A DNA stretch of 64,000 nucleotides from Epiperipatus broadwayi (GCA_028023455.1 JAQFVV010012396.1:3292156-3356155), one strand, 5' to 3'; shown: positions 22,154 through 32,645, counted from the stretch's first letter. The notes: a model not told the origin generated them from the letters alone. Translations and numbers: made by a program.

Positions 22154-22383
22154 TTATATTAATTGGCATTATATATATAATCAGCCACTGCTTAATGCAG
22201 GAAAGCAGTGGAATAGAGTCATGTGACCCTTGATTGAAGAAAAAATGTGATATTAGATGCATATAGAACTATAAATTTTTTTTTTTTAAAATCATATAGT
22301 ATGAGAAATTGTGCGTTAAATAAATTTATAAGAAATTGAGTAAATTTGAATTTTTATTCTCACTTTCAAATATTTTAATTATT

Positions 22384-22386
<3 letters not shown>

Positions 22387-22427
<41 letters not shown>
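22387..22427. repeat. (TA)n at start of composite PLE
   Basis: TA run directly before the inverted arm at 22428. Confidence 0.95.
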
Positions 22428-22429
<2 letters not shown>

Positions 22430-22955
22430 GTTTTAATGGTTATATGATATAAATAAAGTAGTTTTTGAGTTAATCATCATGTTATTGTTGATTATGTCTC
22501 AAAGTTTTGAAGAAATAGCATCTGCCATTGTCAAGGTTAATTTCTCAAAGAAAAACAATTAGATCTCAAATAATAATGAGATTGAGTGTGAGGTAAAGAA
22601 TAAGATTAAGCAAGAAGTAGTTAAGCATTCAGAATATGTGGATTAACAAAATGTTTATTTTCTTCAGTTTTACCATTAATTGATTTCAAGTTTATATTGG
22701 AAGACAGAGATAGAATAAGTGATCTCCATAAGACTGGAATATTTCAATTGGCACCCTCATGATACTCAAATCATACTTTTCTAAATTAGTAAACATGTTA
22801 GCATTATAAAAGTCAGGTTTGTGACTAATTTCTAAAACATGTGAAGTAAAATTTGATGTATTTAACTTCTGATTAAAGGCATTTTTATGTTTATTAATTG
22901 TGACATTAATTCATCTATTAGAATGACCTACATATCTTTTTAAATTTTAAAATAA
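22428..22955 (-). mobile_element. PLE inverted arm: GIY-YIG 3' half plus tail (locus 3)
   Basis: Reverse complement of the segment 22980-23620. Examples are the GGCAGATGCTATTT block, CACATATTCTGAATGCTTAAC, AAACTTGAAATCAATTAATGG and, at the inner end, ATGTAGGTCATTCTAATAG, which encodes the YVG-like motif. It ends at about 22955, where the plus-strand copy begins (TTTTTCCACTAGC). This makes a head-to-head inverted pair. Confidence 0.8.
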
Positions 22956-22959
22956 AGAC

Positions 22960-23620
22960 TACTTTTTCCACTAGCAAAAAATTGGTGATTATTCTATAAA
23001 TCAATCTGAAGATAGAGTACTTTTGGAATATCAAGGTTTTTATAAAATTCCATGTTTACAGTGCTTGAAAATTTATGTAGGTCAGTCTAATAGAAAAATT
23101 AATGTCAGAATTAATTAAAATAAAAATGTGTTTAATCAGATGTTAAATACATCAGTTTTTACCTCACATTTATTAGAAATTGGTCACAAACCTGATTTTG
23201 ATAATGCCAAAACACTTGCTAAGTATAATTTGAAAACCATGAGGGAGTTGAATGAAATAATAAAAAGACCAACTGGTTTAAATAGAGCTGATGAAGCACA
23301 ATGTATTCCAACCTTATAGTGACCACTTATTTTAACTCTTCCTTTTAATATAAACTTGAAATCAATTAATGGTAAATCTGTAGAAAATAGACATTTTGGT
23401 AATGCACATATTCTGAATACTAAACTACTTCATGCTCAATCTCATTCTTTACCTTACACTTAATCTCCTATTTGAGAACTAACAGTTTTTCTTTGAAAAG
23501 TTAACCTTGACAATGGCAGATGCTATTTAATTGAAACATTAAGAAGTAATAAAAAATAACCAAAGTTTAACCTAAAAACTACTTTATTTAAATCATATAA
23601 TCATGAAACATTAAATATAA
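22960..23620 (+). mobile_element. PLE direct arm (pseudo-LTR): GIY-YIG 3' half plus tail
   Basis: Direct copy of the element's own 3' end placed in front of the body, the arrangement called a pseudo-LTR in Penelope-like elements. The same sequence recurs at 25505-26760 and 32407-32640 at the far end of the body. Confidence 0.7.
22981..23319 (+). pseudogene. PLE GIY-YIG endonuclease in the direct arm
   Basis: Reads VLLEYQGFYKIPCLQCLK, IYVGQSNRKINVRIN, stop TAA, then in the same frame VFNQMLNTSVFTSHLLEIGH and the C-terminal region to a stop at 23317-23319. Seen: GFY (GIY equivalent), a C-x-x-C pair between the two motifs as usual in PLEs, YVG (YIG equivalent), an R in the NVRI position, and H-x-x-E-x-G-H. 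One in-frame TAA falls just after the YVG motif. GIY-YIG endonucleases nick target DNA for PLE integration. The stop makes this copy inactive as it stands. Confidence 0.8.
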
Positions 23621-24700
23621 TATTATTAATCACTATGGGGAAAATTTTTTATCATTTAAAAGATTTAGAAAAATCTTGTGTAAAAAAAGACAAATTTATG
23701 TGATTTTATAATTCTAATTCATTGCAGAGATAATAAAGTAATTCCAAAATGCTGTAAATTAAAGATTCATTCCAATTCTTATAAAATAAACAACATTCTA
23801 CAGATGATCAGAAAATTTTGATTTCTTTTATTCATGATACCAGGAAGAAATTAAATTATATTAATTGTTTTTTTTTACTAAGAGAACATATATGATTAGG
23901 CAGTATTAAGTTCTCTGATCTATTTTTAATAATAATGTTTATTTGTGATCTTTCAAAGATTCAGAATTTAAAACTATTAAACAAAAAAACTAGTTTTATT
24001 GATAATTAAAAAGGACAAACAATTTACTAAATATAATTCTATTGATTTACATATTGTAAAAAAATATCTAATCGTCAACTTTCTTCAAATGAAATTTCCT
24101 TCTCGTGGAATGGTTTTAATCATTTACTGGTTCCAAAATGTATTCCAGTTGAAAACATTATATATAGTATAGTCTTCTTTAAAAAATATAGATTTGCACA
24201 CTGCTGATGTTATTTTAGATTTGAGGTTTGTGACATCTTAAAAAATATGAAACCACCAAAAAGTAATTTATCTAAAGGAGAATTTGTTATACTTTATAAT
24301 TTTAAAAGATATGATTCTATTGTAATTATTTCAGCAGATAATGGTAATTTGACTGTAGATTAAAATAATAATATTTTTAATTTATTAAATGATGGCACTT
24401 ACAAAAAGATTGGTAGAAATTCTCTGACATATTTTTTTAAACAAAGCAAAATGTGTTATAAAATGGTCCATTATAAATGAGAATATAAAAATTAAAATTA
24501 CCCCAAGAGAAGGCTAATTACATCCTAATTTTATAGTTTGCTAAAATTCATAAATCTGAGATATCATTGCAGTCTATTTTGTGTGCTATAGGTTCTCACA
24601 TATGTGTTTTGGCTAGATAATTACCCCAATACTTACAACCATTGGTAGATAACATTCCACCCAGAATTAAAAATTCATGTCATTTTATTTTTATAATTAA
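23340..24700 (+). pseudogene. PLE 5' region and RT N-terminal part, decayed
   Basis: Nucleotide identity to the arms ends near 23620. Beyond it, translated pieces in changing frames give RDNKVIPKCCKLKIHSNSY (about 23730-23790), YDSIVIISADNGNLTV near 24310-24360, and further short matches. These resemble the N-terminal extension and fingers of Penelope RTs. Many stops and frameshifts. Confidence 0.5.
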
Positions 24701-24751
24701 AAACTTAACATTAATTAATCTGATATATTAATTAGTTTTGATGTTACTTCT

Positions 24752-25090
24752 ATGTTTATTACTATTCCTGTTGAAGATGCTTTATCTATAATGGTTCAAT
24801 ACAATAATTTGCCAGGTTTTATTATTCCATTAGCAAAACATTGCCTTGAAAATACATTTTTTATCCATGATTTTCAAAAGTATAAACAAATTAAAGGACT
24901 TTCTATGGGATGTCCACTGTCATCTGCAATTGCTGATCTTGTCATGAATAATTTTGAAATATTAAATGCAGCTATTAAAAAACCTTCTATTTGCTCAGAT
25001 ATGTGGATGATACATTTGTTATAGATCCTTATGGTATTAATGCTTTGAACTCTTCTTGTTTTTCTTAACAATTGGCATACCAATATTAAG
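24752..25090 (+). pseudogene. PLE reverse transcriptase core, frameshifted
   Basis: The open part (24752-25024) contains FIHDFQKYKQIKGLSMGCPL and SSAIADLVMNNFE. This is the PLE motif F-x-x-x-x-Y-x-Q-x-x-G-x-A-M-G-x-P-L-S followed by ADLxMxxFE. The catalytic box is not in this frame. Shifting frame after AAIKKP gives FYLLRYVDDTFVIDPYGIN (about 24988-25045), so the YVDD aspartates are preserved but separated by an indel. Further shifts follow in the thumb. The element's RT was therefore inactivated by small indels, not by loss of active-site residues. GIY-YIG codons follow from 25410, the canonical PLE order. Confidence 0.8.
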
Positions 25091-25409
25091 TTTCATATGG
25101 AAATTGAAAATAAATCACTTTTTTTTAGATGTTTTTTTGCAAGAAAATGTGATGACTCCTTAACAATGTTAGTTTACAAAAATTCACCCACAGAAACAGA
25201 TATTTTAATTTTAATTTTCATCATCCTCTTGTGTAAATATTTTCTGTAGCAAAAATCTTTTGGTGAGACATTATAGTTTGTCTGATAAAGATCATCTTAT
25301 TTAAGAAATAGAACTAACAAAAAATATTCTATTTTCTAATGATTACAACAAAAACAACATACAGAAGCCATTACATAGAATTGATTCTAAAAAGAGAAAG
25401 AGGATAAAA

Positions 25410-25654
25410 TTGATAATTCAACTAGTTATAGAGTGGTTTTACTTTATATTAAAAGTGTCACTGATAAAATCAGTAGAAGAATTTAATTTTAAAATAAAGT
25501 CAAAATTTTCCACCAGCAAAAAAATTAGTAATTTTTTCTATAAACCTAAAGACAGAGTACTTTTGGAATATCAGGGTGTTTATAAAATTCCATAGTGACA
25601 GTGCTCATAAGCTATATAGATCAGTATAATAGATGAATAAATGTTGGCATTAAT
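25410..25654 (+). pseudogene. PLE RT-endonuclease linker and GIY motif, 5' part
   Basis: Ends RVLLEYQGVYKIP then a stop, followed by codons for HKLYRSV before the 729-bp insert. GVY is the GIY equivalent. The part after it is split off by the insert and continues at 26384. Confidence 0.65.
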
Positions 25655-26383
25655 CTTTCAACTGATCAATTTGTTTAAAAACGAGGTAACATGATGTCAC
25701 TATAAATCGCTCAGTTTTTCTACTACATTTATGGTTCTGATGTCATTTTTTAGAAGAAAAAAAGTTCTGTAAGATGCTGCCCTCTCTTGAATTATTTTAC
25801 AAGTAAAAAAATCAATAAAAATGATCATATATGTCAAACAAAACCAAAGCACCACCTTTTCATCGCCTTTTCTTGAATCTTATTGGCTGTTTAAATTTTG
25901 TCAACAAAGAAAATGGCTGCCAAAAATAAAGAATTACGAACGGTTTTTATTTTATTTTGAAAATGATAAACAAATGTTTTAGAGCATTTTAATGATGAAA
26001 TATAAATTATTTTCATAAAATATGTAAAAATAAATATTATTTTACAAAAATAGTTAAGATTTTAGCAAGAATTATTTATTTATTGTAAAGTGGGAAGTAG
26101 AAATCATAACATGGAATTGGTGATTGATGTTTCTTTTCATTTCAGCCATAATCAAATATTTTTTAAATTCTAAATCAAAATTTATTATTGAACAAACTTT
26201 CATTCACTTTCATATCTGACAAATTATTAATATACTTTTTACAAATGAAATTAAAGTGAATATATTAATGAAAGGTGAATATATTTTAACAATTGACTTT
26301 GTTAATTGACAATTCAGTTTGTGAATTGGCCAATTAAAAGTTTTGATTTTTACATCATGCGGCCAATAATGTAATCAGCGGTT
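25655..26383. mobile_element. 729-bp insert flanked by a ~122-bp direct duplication
   Basis: The PLE segment 25530-25654 is repeated almost exactly at 26384-26505 (two or three differences). What lies between is unrelated to the PLE. The insert is A+T-rich with a G+C-richer left third (ACCAAAGCACCACC, CTGCCCTCTCTTG) and has no long frame. Weak inverted similarity exists between the ends (ACATGATGTCA near the left, TACATCATGCGG near the right). Origin unknown: a transposon, or filler between a duplicated tract. Confidence 0.6.
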
Positions 26384-26760
26384 AATTTTTATAAACCTAA
26401 AGACAGAGTACTTTTGGAATATCAGGGTGTTTATAAAATTCCATAGTGACAGTGATCATAAGCTATATAGATCAGTCTAATAGATGAATAAATGTTGGCA
26501 TTAATGAATATAGAAATGCCTATAATCAGAAATTAAATACATTAGCTTTTATTTTGCATTTTTTAAAAATTGGTCACAAACCTGATTTTGATAATACTAA
26601 AATACTTGCCAATCTGAAAAAGTGTGATTTGAGAACCATAAGGGAATCAATCAAAATATTAAAAGGATCACTTGGTTTAAGTAGATCTGAAAAACAACCA
26701 GGCTTATGAAGATCACTTATTTTATCTTTTTCTAATATACACTTGTATCAAAAACAGGTT
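26384..26760 (+). pseudogene. PLE GIY-YIG endonuclease, 3' part and tail
   Basis: Repeats the GVYKIP motif followed by a stop and a YRSV segment (YVG/YIG position changed). It then has FILHFLKIGHKPDFDNTK and the C-terminal region, parallel to 23150-23319. It ends in the tail at TATCAAAAACAGG (about 26760), where LINE sequence begins. The tail resumes at 32407 with TTAATGGTGAAACTG. Confidence 0.65.
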
Positions 26761-26840
26761 TATTTAACTATGTTTACAATAAAGAAAAAATTATAAAATA
26801 ACATTAAATTTGGCAATACATTTATAAACCATTAAATTAC

Positions 26841-27389
26841 TTAATGTCCAATATTAATAAGATTCCATGTGGAATTTGCTATTAGGTGAGGAGCTAACTT
26901 CAAATCTCTTTCTTTGATATCTTTTAATTTTTGTAAAAAAATTAATGTTGGATCAGGTATAACAGACTTGAAGATTATGAAGCATCTGACAAACCATAGA
27001 CAGAAAGTGATGAAAGTTGCACTTCTTATAATTGCAAAATCCCCATAAGCAAAACCTTTTATGAGTGTGTTGATAATTGGATGTTTTGGTGTATAAATTT
27101 TATTAATCAATATTCTACAGCCCTGAAGAGAGGAACAATTGTTGAAAATGTGAAATATGGTATCATCCTCCCTATGGCAGAGTGAGCAAACAGGGTCCAA
27201 AGATGAAAAACCTCTATACATCACAAGAAAGTGGCTTGTTGGAAGGGCATTGAGATTTAGCTTTAGAAGAAAGTCCAAATATTTTGGCTCTAGATTACAT
27301 CTTTTATATTTCTTTATAATGGCAAAGTTTGTACAGGTGAGAATGCTATGATCTGGGATAATTGTTGAAAAAAAAAAGAAGATAGGCAT
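26841..27389 (-). pseudogene. LINE ORF2 C-terminal part, out of frame
   Basis: A 182-codon frame that continues ORF2 after a frameshift in the A-run at about 27367-27379. It contains CSLCHREDDTIFHIFNNC, a C-x2-C-x8-H-x4-C zinc-binding motif typical of the C-terminus of LINE ORF2 proteins, preceded by LPTSHFLVMYRG and KYLDFLLKLNLNALP. Together with 27346-30066 the intact ORF2 would be about 1,070-1,090 residues. The break lies in a homopolymer, so it may be a real mutation or an assembly error. Confidence 0.75.
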
Positions 27390-30066
27390 CCCAATAACGA
27401 AGTTTCGTTGGTTTTATTTGAGTTAAAGGTGTGAGAATTTTTGCAATGTCAATTAAGACTTGTGTCAGCCAACCATCATTAATTGGAGGTGGAGTATCTG
27501 TAGGATGAATAGATAGAAAAGGTGAGTCATCAGGAAAAATCCCATTAAGTCTTGTAATGAGGTTATTTGATTTCTGTAGACAAAGAACATGAAGTGAATG
27601 CAGTGACAAGCCATTAAGTCTTGTTGGTCTCTGCACTCTTCTTAAGCTAATAGCAACAGTTTTACCCTTCCACATTAATCTAGAGCAAAGAGAGTTTATA
27701 TTCTGGATAAATTTTGATGAAAATTTAATGAACGGCATGTAGTAAGCAATTCTGGGGAACAGTAACATGTTGAGTAGGGCTGTTTTTGCAAATAATGATG
27801 TATAAACTTTTGAAAGTGAATCAATTATTTTTCTTGCAGAATTCATGATAGTGTCTTGTATTAATTTCCTCATTGCTGCATGAGAGAGACTCATTGGTAA
27901 GCCCAAAAATTTTTGTGGCATAGCTGTGAAAAAGGATGGAATGGATTTTCCAGATGAAAGTCTCCATACAGCAGATTTTCTAAGGTTAAACGCAAGACCT
28001 GACTCTATGGTGAAATTGTCCATAATTTGAATTAGTTTCGGTATGAATTTTCTAGATGGTAAGAACACTGCCACATCATCCATGTAGGATATGTGCTGAA
28101 TGGATTTATTGATACCAGGAATGTACAATCCAGGAAGATTCATCTCTAAAGATTTAAGGAATGGATTTATATATAGAATGAAGAGTAAGGGACTAAGAGG
28201 AGAACCCTGTGGAATCGACTTGGTAGGTGTGAATGAGTTTGAAATTTTTCCATTTAATGAAATTGCAATATGTCTGTTTAATAGAAGGTTAGTAATGATG
28301 TTCATTATACCTGTGGGAATGTTCAGACCACTTAGAAGATGTATTAGTTGAGGAATTCTGACTGAGTCAAAAGCAGCTGAAATATCAAGTTGGACAACTA
28401 TTGGCTTTGACTTTTTATTTTTTCTTGTATAATCCGTAATTAACCTGAATAGGCAGAGTGCCTCAGCTGTGGAACTACCTTTCTTTGCAAATTGAAAACT
28501 AGAGATAAAAGGCAGAATGAGATTTTGAATTTTATCTTTGATAATTGCTTCAATCAGTTTAATAATCAATGGAGTCATCGAGATTGGTCTAAGGTTCTCC
28601 AGAGGCGATGGGATAATAGCACTCTTAAGAAATGGGACCATTGCAATGGGATGGAGTTGATCAATTGTAAGGGGACCTGAGGCAAGTAGATCAAACATTC
28701 TACTCACTATTGGTACTGTGAAGGCTTCAAGATGTTTGAACATGAATTTTGGTATTCCATGGATTCCAGGGTGTATTCTATCAGGCATGGATGAGAGTTT
28801 AGCTCTAATATCATCATTACTTATACCATGAATTGTCTCACAAGAATATATAGATGTATCAAGCACCAAATTCTGTGAAACATCTACTAGCTTGCATTTA
28901 TAATGATTTAAAATTTGTAAAATCATGCTATTACCCGAGAAAATTATATTATTCACTGTGATTGCTGATGGAATTTTAGACTTACTTTGAAAACCCATAG
29001 CCCACCTTATATATCCCCTTGAGAAGTTATGAGGTTTAGAGAGGTAAAGCCTTGCCTTTTTAGTAGCCAGATAGTCTATTAGGATTTGGTGTGTCTCTAC
29101 ATATTGTTGCTTCAGGTCAATAATAACCTGTACAGATGCTGGTGTTGGAGGTATATCTTTCAATGTTGTAATTAAGCTATCTGCTTTCTTAAGTAACCCA
29201 ATCGGTCCTTTATTCTTTCTGGTGTAATGAGAAATCAAAGAACTAAGAATATTTATAAAAGCAAACCAAGATTCAGCTGGTGGAAGAGCTAGGATGTCTA
29301 TTTTCTTGAAAAAAATATAAGCTTCAGAGATAATCGCCTCTGGTGTAGCAGATTTTAGCAAAATTCTTATTGTAGATTTAAGGTGTACATAGGTTTGATT
29401 GGGTAAGTCTAATGTCAGATCAAGCATAATAGCATGATGATCAGAGAAAGGTAATGGTTGTAAAGATGGATTGATGAAGAAGTGCAGTTCCGGAGAGTAA
29501 TATAATAGGTCTATAAGAGAAGAAAATTTCTTTGTATAAAATGAACATGCATCATGTGGGAAAAAACCCTGTGCACACATGAAATGAGAATTTAGAAGGT
29601 GTAAAAATTTTGAATTGAAACAGTCATAAGTAGAGTTGAAGTCTCCAAGAAGAATTGTAGGAAAAGGATTTGAGATAAGTCCTAAATTAATGAGATGTAT
29701 TTGATTATGAATGAGCCCAATATCTTTGTTTAAGTAGAGAAAAACTACATTGAATTTGAAAGAGTTTATACAAATGGTTATAAAGATTAAATTAGAGTTT
29801 AAAAAGCTAATTCTGAAATTTTGTATCAGAGATTGGAAAGGAATAAGAAGAGCAACCCCAGCTGATGGGCTATTAGATGTAGAATAATGAAAGTAGCCTA
29901 ATCTGTGCAATTTGTCAATTATCTTTTGATTTGAATTAATATGTAATTTTGTCTCTCCCAAACAAACTAAATGAGGCAAAAACTTCTTTGTCCAGTGAGC
30001 AAGAGCATCAACTCTTTTATCAGAGTTAAGCCCACGGACATTTAAGCCAGATATTTTTAATTTCAT
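27346..30066 (-). CDS. LINE ORF2: AP endonuclease and reverse transcriptase
   Basis: 906 residues from ATG at 30066. The N-terminus is an APE-type endonuclease: ISGLNVRGLNS (metal-site Asn), CLGETKLH (catalytic Glu), LLGDFNSTYD (GDFN) and PFSDHHAIML (SDH), by about residue 215. The RT spans roughly residues 450-720: LRPISMTPLIIKLIE, then motif A LDISAAFDSV, then motif B SIPQGSPLSPLLFILYINP, then the catalytic SYMDDVAVFLP, then FLGLPMS. The thumb and connection carry SRLMWKGKTVAISL...RLNGLSLHSL, the W-x-G-K...GGLxL pattern of L1/Tx1-group proteins. All endonuclease and RT active-site motifs are visible. The frame stops after FFNNYPRS because of the frameshift that puts the C-terminal zinc motif in another frame (26841-27389). 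Clade assignment (L1/Tx1-like) is inferred from the C-terminal part. Confidence 0.9.
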   Translation of the reverse strand: MKLKISGLNVRGLNSDKRVDALAHWTKKFLPHLVCLGETKLHINSNQKIIDKLHRLGYFHYSTSNSPSAGVALLIPFQSLIQNFRISFLNSNLIFITICINSFKFNVVFLYLNKDIGLIHNQIHLINLGLISNPFPTILLGDFNSTYDCFNSKFLHLLNSHFMCAQGFFPHDACSFYTKKFSSLIDLLYYSPELHFFINPSLQPLPFSDHHAIMLDLTLDLPNQTYVHLKSTIRILLKSATPEAIISEAYIFFKKIDILALPPAESWFAFINILSSLISHYTRKNKGPIGLLKKADSLITTLKDIPPTPASVQVIIDLKQQYVETHQILIDYLATKKARLYLSKPHNFSRGYIRWAMGFQSKSKIPSAITVNNIIFSGNSMILQILNHYKCKLVDVSQNLVLDTSIYSCETIHGISNDDIRAKLSSMPDRIHPGIHGIPKFMFKHLEAFTVPIVSRMFDLLASGPLTIDQLHPIAMVPFLKSAIIPSPLENLRPISMTPLIIKLIEAIIKDKIQNLILPFISSFQFAKKGSSTAEALCLFRLITDYTRKNKKSKPIVVQLDISAAFDSVRIPQLIHLLSGLNIPTGIMNIITNLLLNRHIAISLNGKISNSFTPTKSIPQGSPLSPLLFILYINPFLKSLEMNLPGLYIPGINKSIQHISYMDDVAVFLPSRKFIPKLIQIMDNFTIESGLAFNLRKSAVWRLSSGKSIPSFFTAMPQKFLGLPMSLSHAAMRKLIQDTIMNSARKIIDSLSKVYTSLFAKTALLNMLLFPRIAYYMPFIKFSSKFIQNINSLCSRLMWKGKTVAISLRRVQRPTRLNGLSLHSLHVLCLQKSNNLITRLNGIFPDDSPFLSIHPTDTPPPINDGWLTQVLIDIAKILTPLTQIKPTKLRYWDAYLLFFFNNYPRS

Positions 30067-30173
30067 TCAATATATATAAAGAAAAAAAAATTTAAAGAAT
30101 TAGCTTGAGTCTAGATATTTTGTATATTTAAAAAAAAACCATTTAGAGTATGAGTGACGATTCTTCAATCTTA

Positions 30174-32270
30174 TCATGTTTTTTTATCAAGGTTATCTGT
30201 AATATTAATATTATGTTCAATATCCATAAGTTTTTGAGGAGTGACTTTTTTTGTAGAAATCTTGTCCATGTTTGAATTCCCTTTAGAAGTGATGTCAGAC
30301 ATCTGAGATTTAATTAATGATAATTTCAGATTGTCAGCTTTAAGTTTTTTGCTCTTGACATTTGTTTTGCACAATTCATTTCCAGAAGAACTTTTATTTG
30401 AGTCTGACAAATCCTCAGAAGTCATTGAATGTGTTTTTTCAATAAAATTCCTATTACCTCCTCCTGCCTTTCTTTTGGATTTTTGATGAGTATAAGAATA
30501 ATTTGTTGTCATAATTCCATCCGAATCAGAGTCCATTAAGTGTGACTTGTTATCTATAATCATTTGCATGCCAGATTGTTCTTCTACAATATGGTTCTTT
30601 ACAGGAAGTACAGGCATCAGAACTTCATGACTTTGTTCTTCTACAATATGGTTCTTTACAGGAAATATAGGCATCAGAACTTCATGAGCTTGAGGCTGTA
30701 TGAATAATTCTGAAGGTGATTGTAATGTAGCAAGTATATTTTGATTTGAAGACCTATCACAGTTATGGAATTTGCTGTTTCTTCCCTTGCATTTAATGCA
30801 AATTCTAGCAGGGCAGTCTTTTATGAGATGTGTTCTTAGACGGCATAGGAAACACTGTGGGGGAATACCCCGAAATGAAATTATAAGAGGAGCTGACTCT
30901 GCACAATGAATTGTAGGAATTGAAGTAGGAGACACACCTTTAATCAGTGATAATTTAAATAGAGCAGAGTTTGTAATGACTTCAGTATTTGCCCTTTTTT
31001 CCAATATATATTTGAACTCTGAAATTGAACCATAAGGTTTTAATAATTTTTGGAGATCATGTTGCCCGAAATTCAAATAACAGTTTCTTATATGGCCTGA
31101 TAAGATTACTGGCCTGTTCATGTTTACATTAACCACTATTTTGTTGTTAATGATTTTAAGAGAATTTAGTAAAATGCTTTTCTGTAGAATATTATGACAT
31201 TGAATTATAAGATACCTATTATTTGGGTGATTTAGCAATTGATAAATATGAGACCATAATTTTTTTTCAGTAATTTCTTGGCAAAAATGATCAACAGGAA
31301 ATCTAAAAAGATCTTTGTTTCTGTTTGTAACTGCCAGAACAATTGATTTTTCATTAGTGTAGTTGATGAAAGATCTTAGAAGCTGATCAGGGATAGATTC
31401 ATTAAACTGAGAAATAATACTATTGATTTCATCTTGGTCTAAGTTATCCACCGAGGCTGAATCATTATTAAGAATATTTTGCAATGAGGGAGATGTATCT
31501 TAATCACAAATATTGAATATATCATTATTAGATAAAGAATTGTTATCATGATTAATTCCTGATGTATTACATGGATTTAAGAGTATATTAGCATATGATT
31601 CTTTTTCAGAGTTGCTTATAACTGAAGGTGATTGAAGCAGTGAATGATTTATCTCATTACCTGATTTCTTATTGGATATATCAAAATTAAAACTAGATTT
31701 AATAGTATTACATTTGTTATAAACAAATGAATCATTTTTAGCATTTGTAATATTATTTTTATCAAGTTGTGGGAAATCTTCTCCTTCCATAATGTCATCA
31801 TTTTGCACAAAATCATTGGATTTATTTTGTAATAAAAAAGTATCTTTCTTAGAAATAAATTTATTCATTTTAGCAACATTTTCATTTAATGATTTATTAA
31901 AAACAGACCTTTTTTTATTCTTTGAATTTCTTAAAAGCATTGTTATAACTTCAGCATTGTTATCGCTAACTTTTTTAACTCGACTATTTTTAACTTGATT
32001 ATTTTTAAAATTTGAAACTATCTCTGTGACATTGTTATCATTTGATGAAAGTTGTTCAAACTTTTGGGATTCATTTAATAAAGGTAGATCTTTGTTATCA
32101 AACATGTTTTCAATTGAGGAAGAGAGAGAAAAAGATTTCTTACCATTTTTCTTCTTTGTAGATGTTCTAAACTTAGATTTAATAACGGATTCCATATTTC
32201 CTTCTATTTCTTTCTTACTTGAGCTTGAATTCATTAATTCCTCTGAAGCCAGAGAACTATCTTTAAACAT
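30174..32270 (-). pseudogene. LINE ORF1, one in-frame TAA
   Basis: Two open stretches (32270-31500 and 31499-30174) lie in the same frame and are separated only by TAA at 31500-31502, so they are one ~698-codon ORF1 with a single nonsense codon. The first ATG is at 32270. The N-terminal third is polar and Ser/Asn/Lys-rich without domains. The middle (about residues 280-440) may be an RNA-binding fold. CFLCRLRTHLIKDC is a C-x2-C-x4-H-x4-C zinc knuckle, followed by a second Cys/His cluster CIKCKGRNSKFHNC. Near the C-terminus an internal repeat SHEVLMP-x-PVKNHIVEEQS occurs twice in tandem. ORF1 proteins coat LINE RNA. ORF2 starts about 107 bp downstream of its stop. Confidence 0.8.
30586..30685. 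repeat. ~57-bp tandem repeat within LINE ORF1
   Basis: TTGTTCTTCTACAATATGGT and the following GGAAnTAnAGGCATCAGAAC occur twice, giving the duplicated EEQSHEVLMP peptide. In-frame. Confidence 0.8.
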
Positions 32271-32406
32271 ATTTACTGTGAAGTTTGTACAGCAAATAAT
32301 AATCAAACCACTGGGGTTTGAAATTAAAAAATAACTAAAAAATAAGAAAAAATTGGCACTAATTATAAGACCTAGAATAAGGCAGAAAATATATATTCTG
32401 CGCCCT

Positions 32407-32645
32407 CTAGTTAATGGTGAAACTGAAGAAAATGAAAATATTTTTAATTCACATATTCTAAATGCTCAATTACTTCATGCTTAATCTCATTCTTTACCTC
32501 ATGCTCAACCTCATTAATATTTGAGATCTAATGGTTTTTCTTTGAAAAATTAATGATGGATGCTAGTTTGTTGACACATTGGGAAGAAATCAAAAATAAG
32601 ACAAGGTTTAACCCCAAAACTACTTTACGTATTCAACTGTATTAA
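32407..32645 (+). mobile_element. PLE tail resumed after the LINE
   Basis: TTAATGGTGAAACTG, CACATATTCTAAATGCTCAA, TTGAGATCTAATGG and AAACTACTTTA match, in order, the tail in the direct arm at 23362-23600. Confidence 0.8.

Larger units (their letters stand above)
26761..32406 (-). mobile_element. Near-full-length LINE inserted in a PLE
   Basis: A two-ORF non-LTR retrotransposon of about 5.6 kb on the minus strand: short 5' UTR (32406-32271), ORF1, ORF2, then a ~80-bp 3' UTR. PLE sequence is continuous across it. Left flank AATATACACTTGTATCAAAA corresponds to AATATAAACTTGAAATCAAT of the PLE reference copy at 23345. Right flank TTAATGGTGAAACTG corresponds to the next reference bases. Boundaries are accurate to about 10 bp. 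No poly(A) tract or clear long target duplication was seen. Confidence 0.8.

Noticed and set aside
28100-28680. Plus-strand frames within LINE ORF2
   Set aside because: Shadows of the RT coding strand.
31792-32334. Plus-strand frames opposite LINE ORF1
   Set aside because: Shadows of the minus-strand ORF1.
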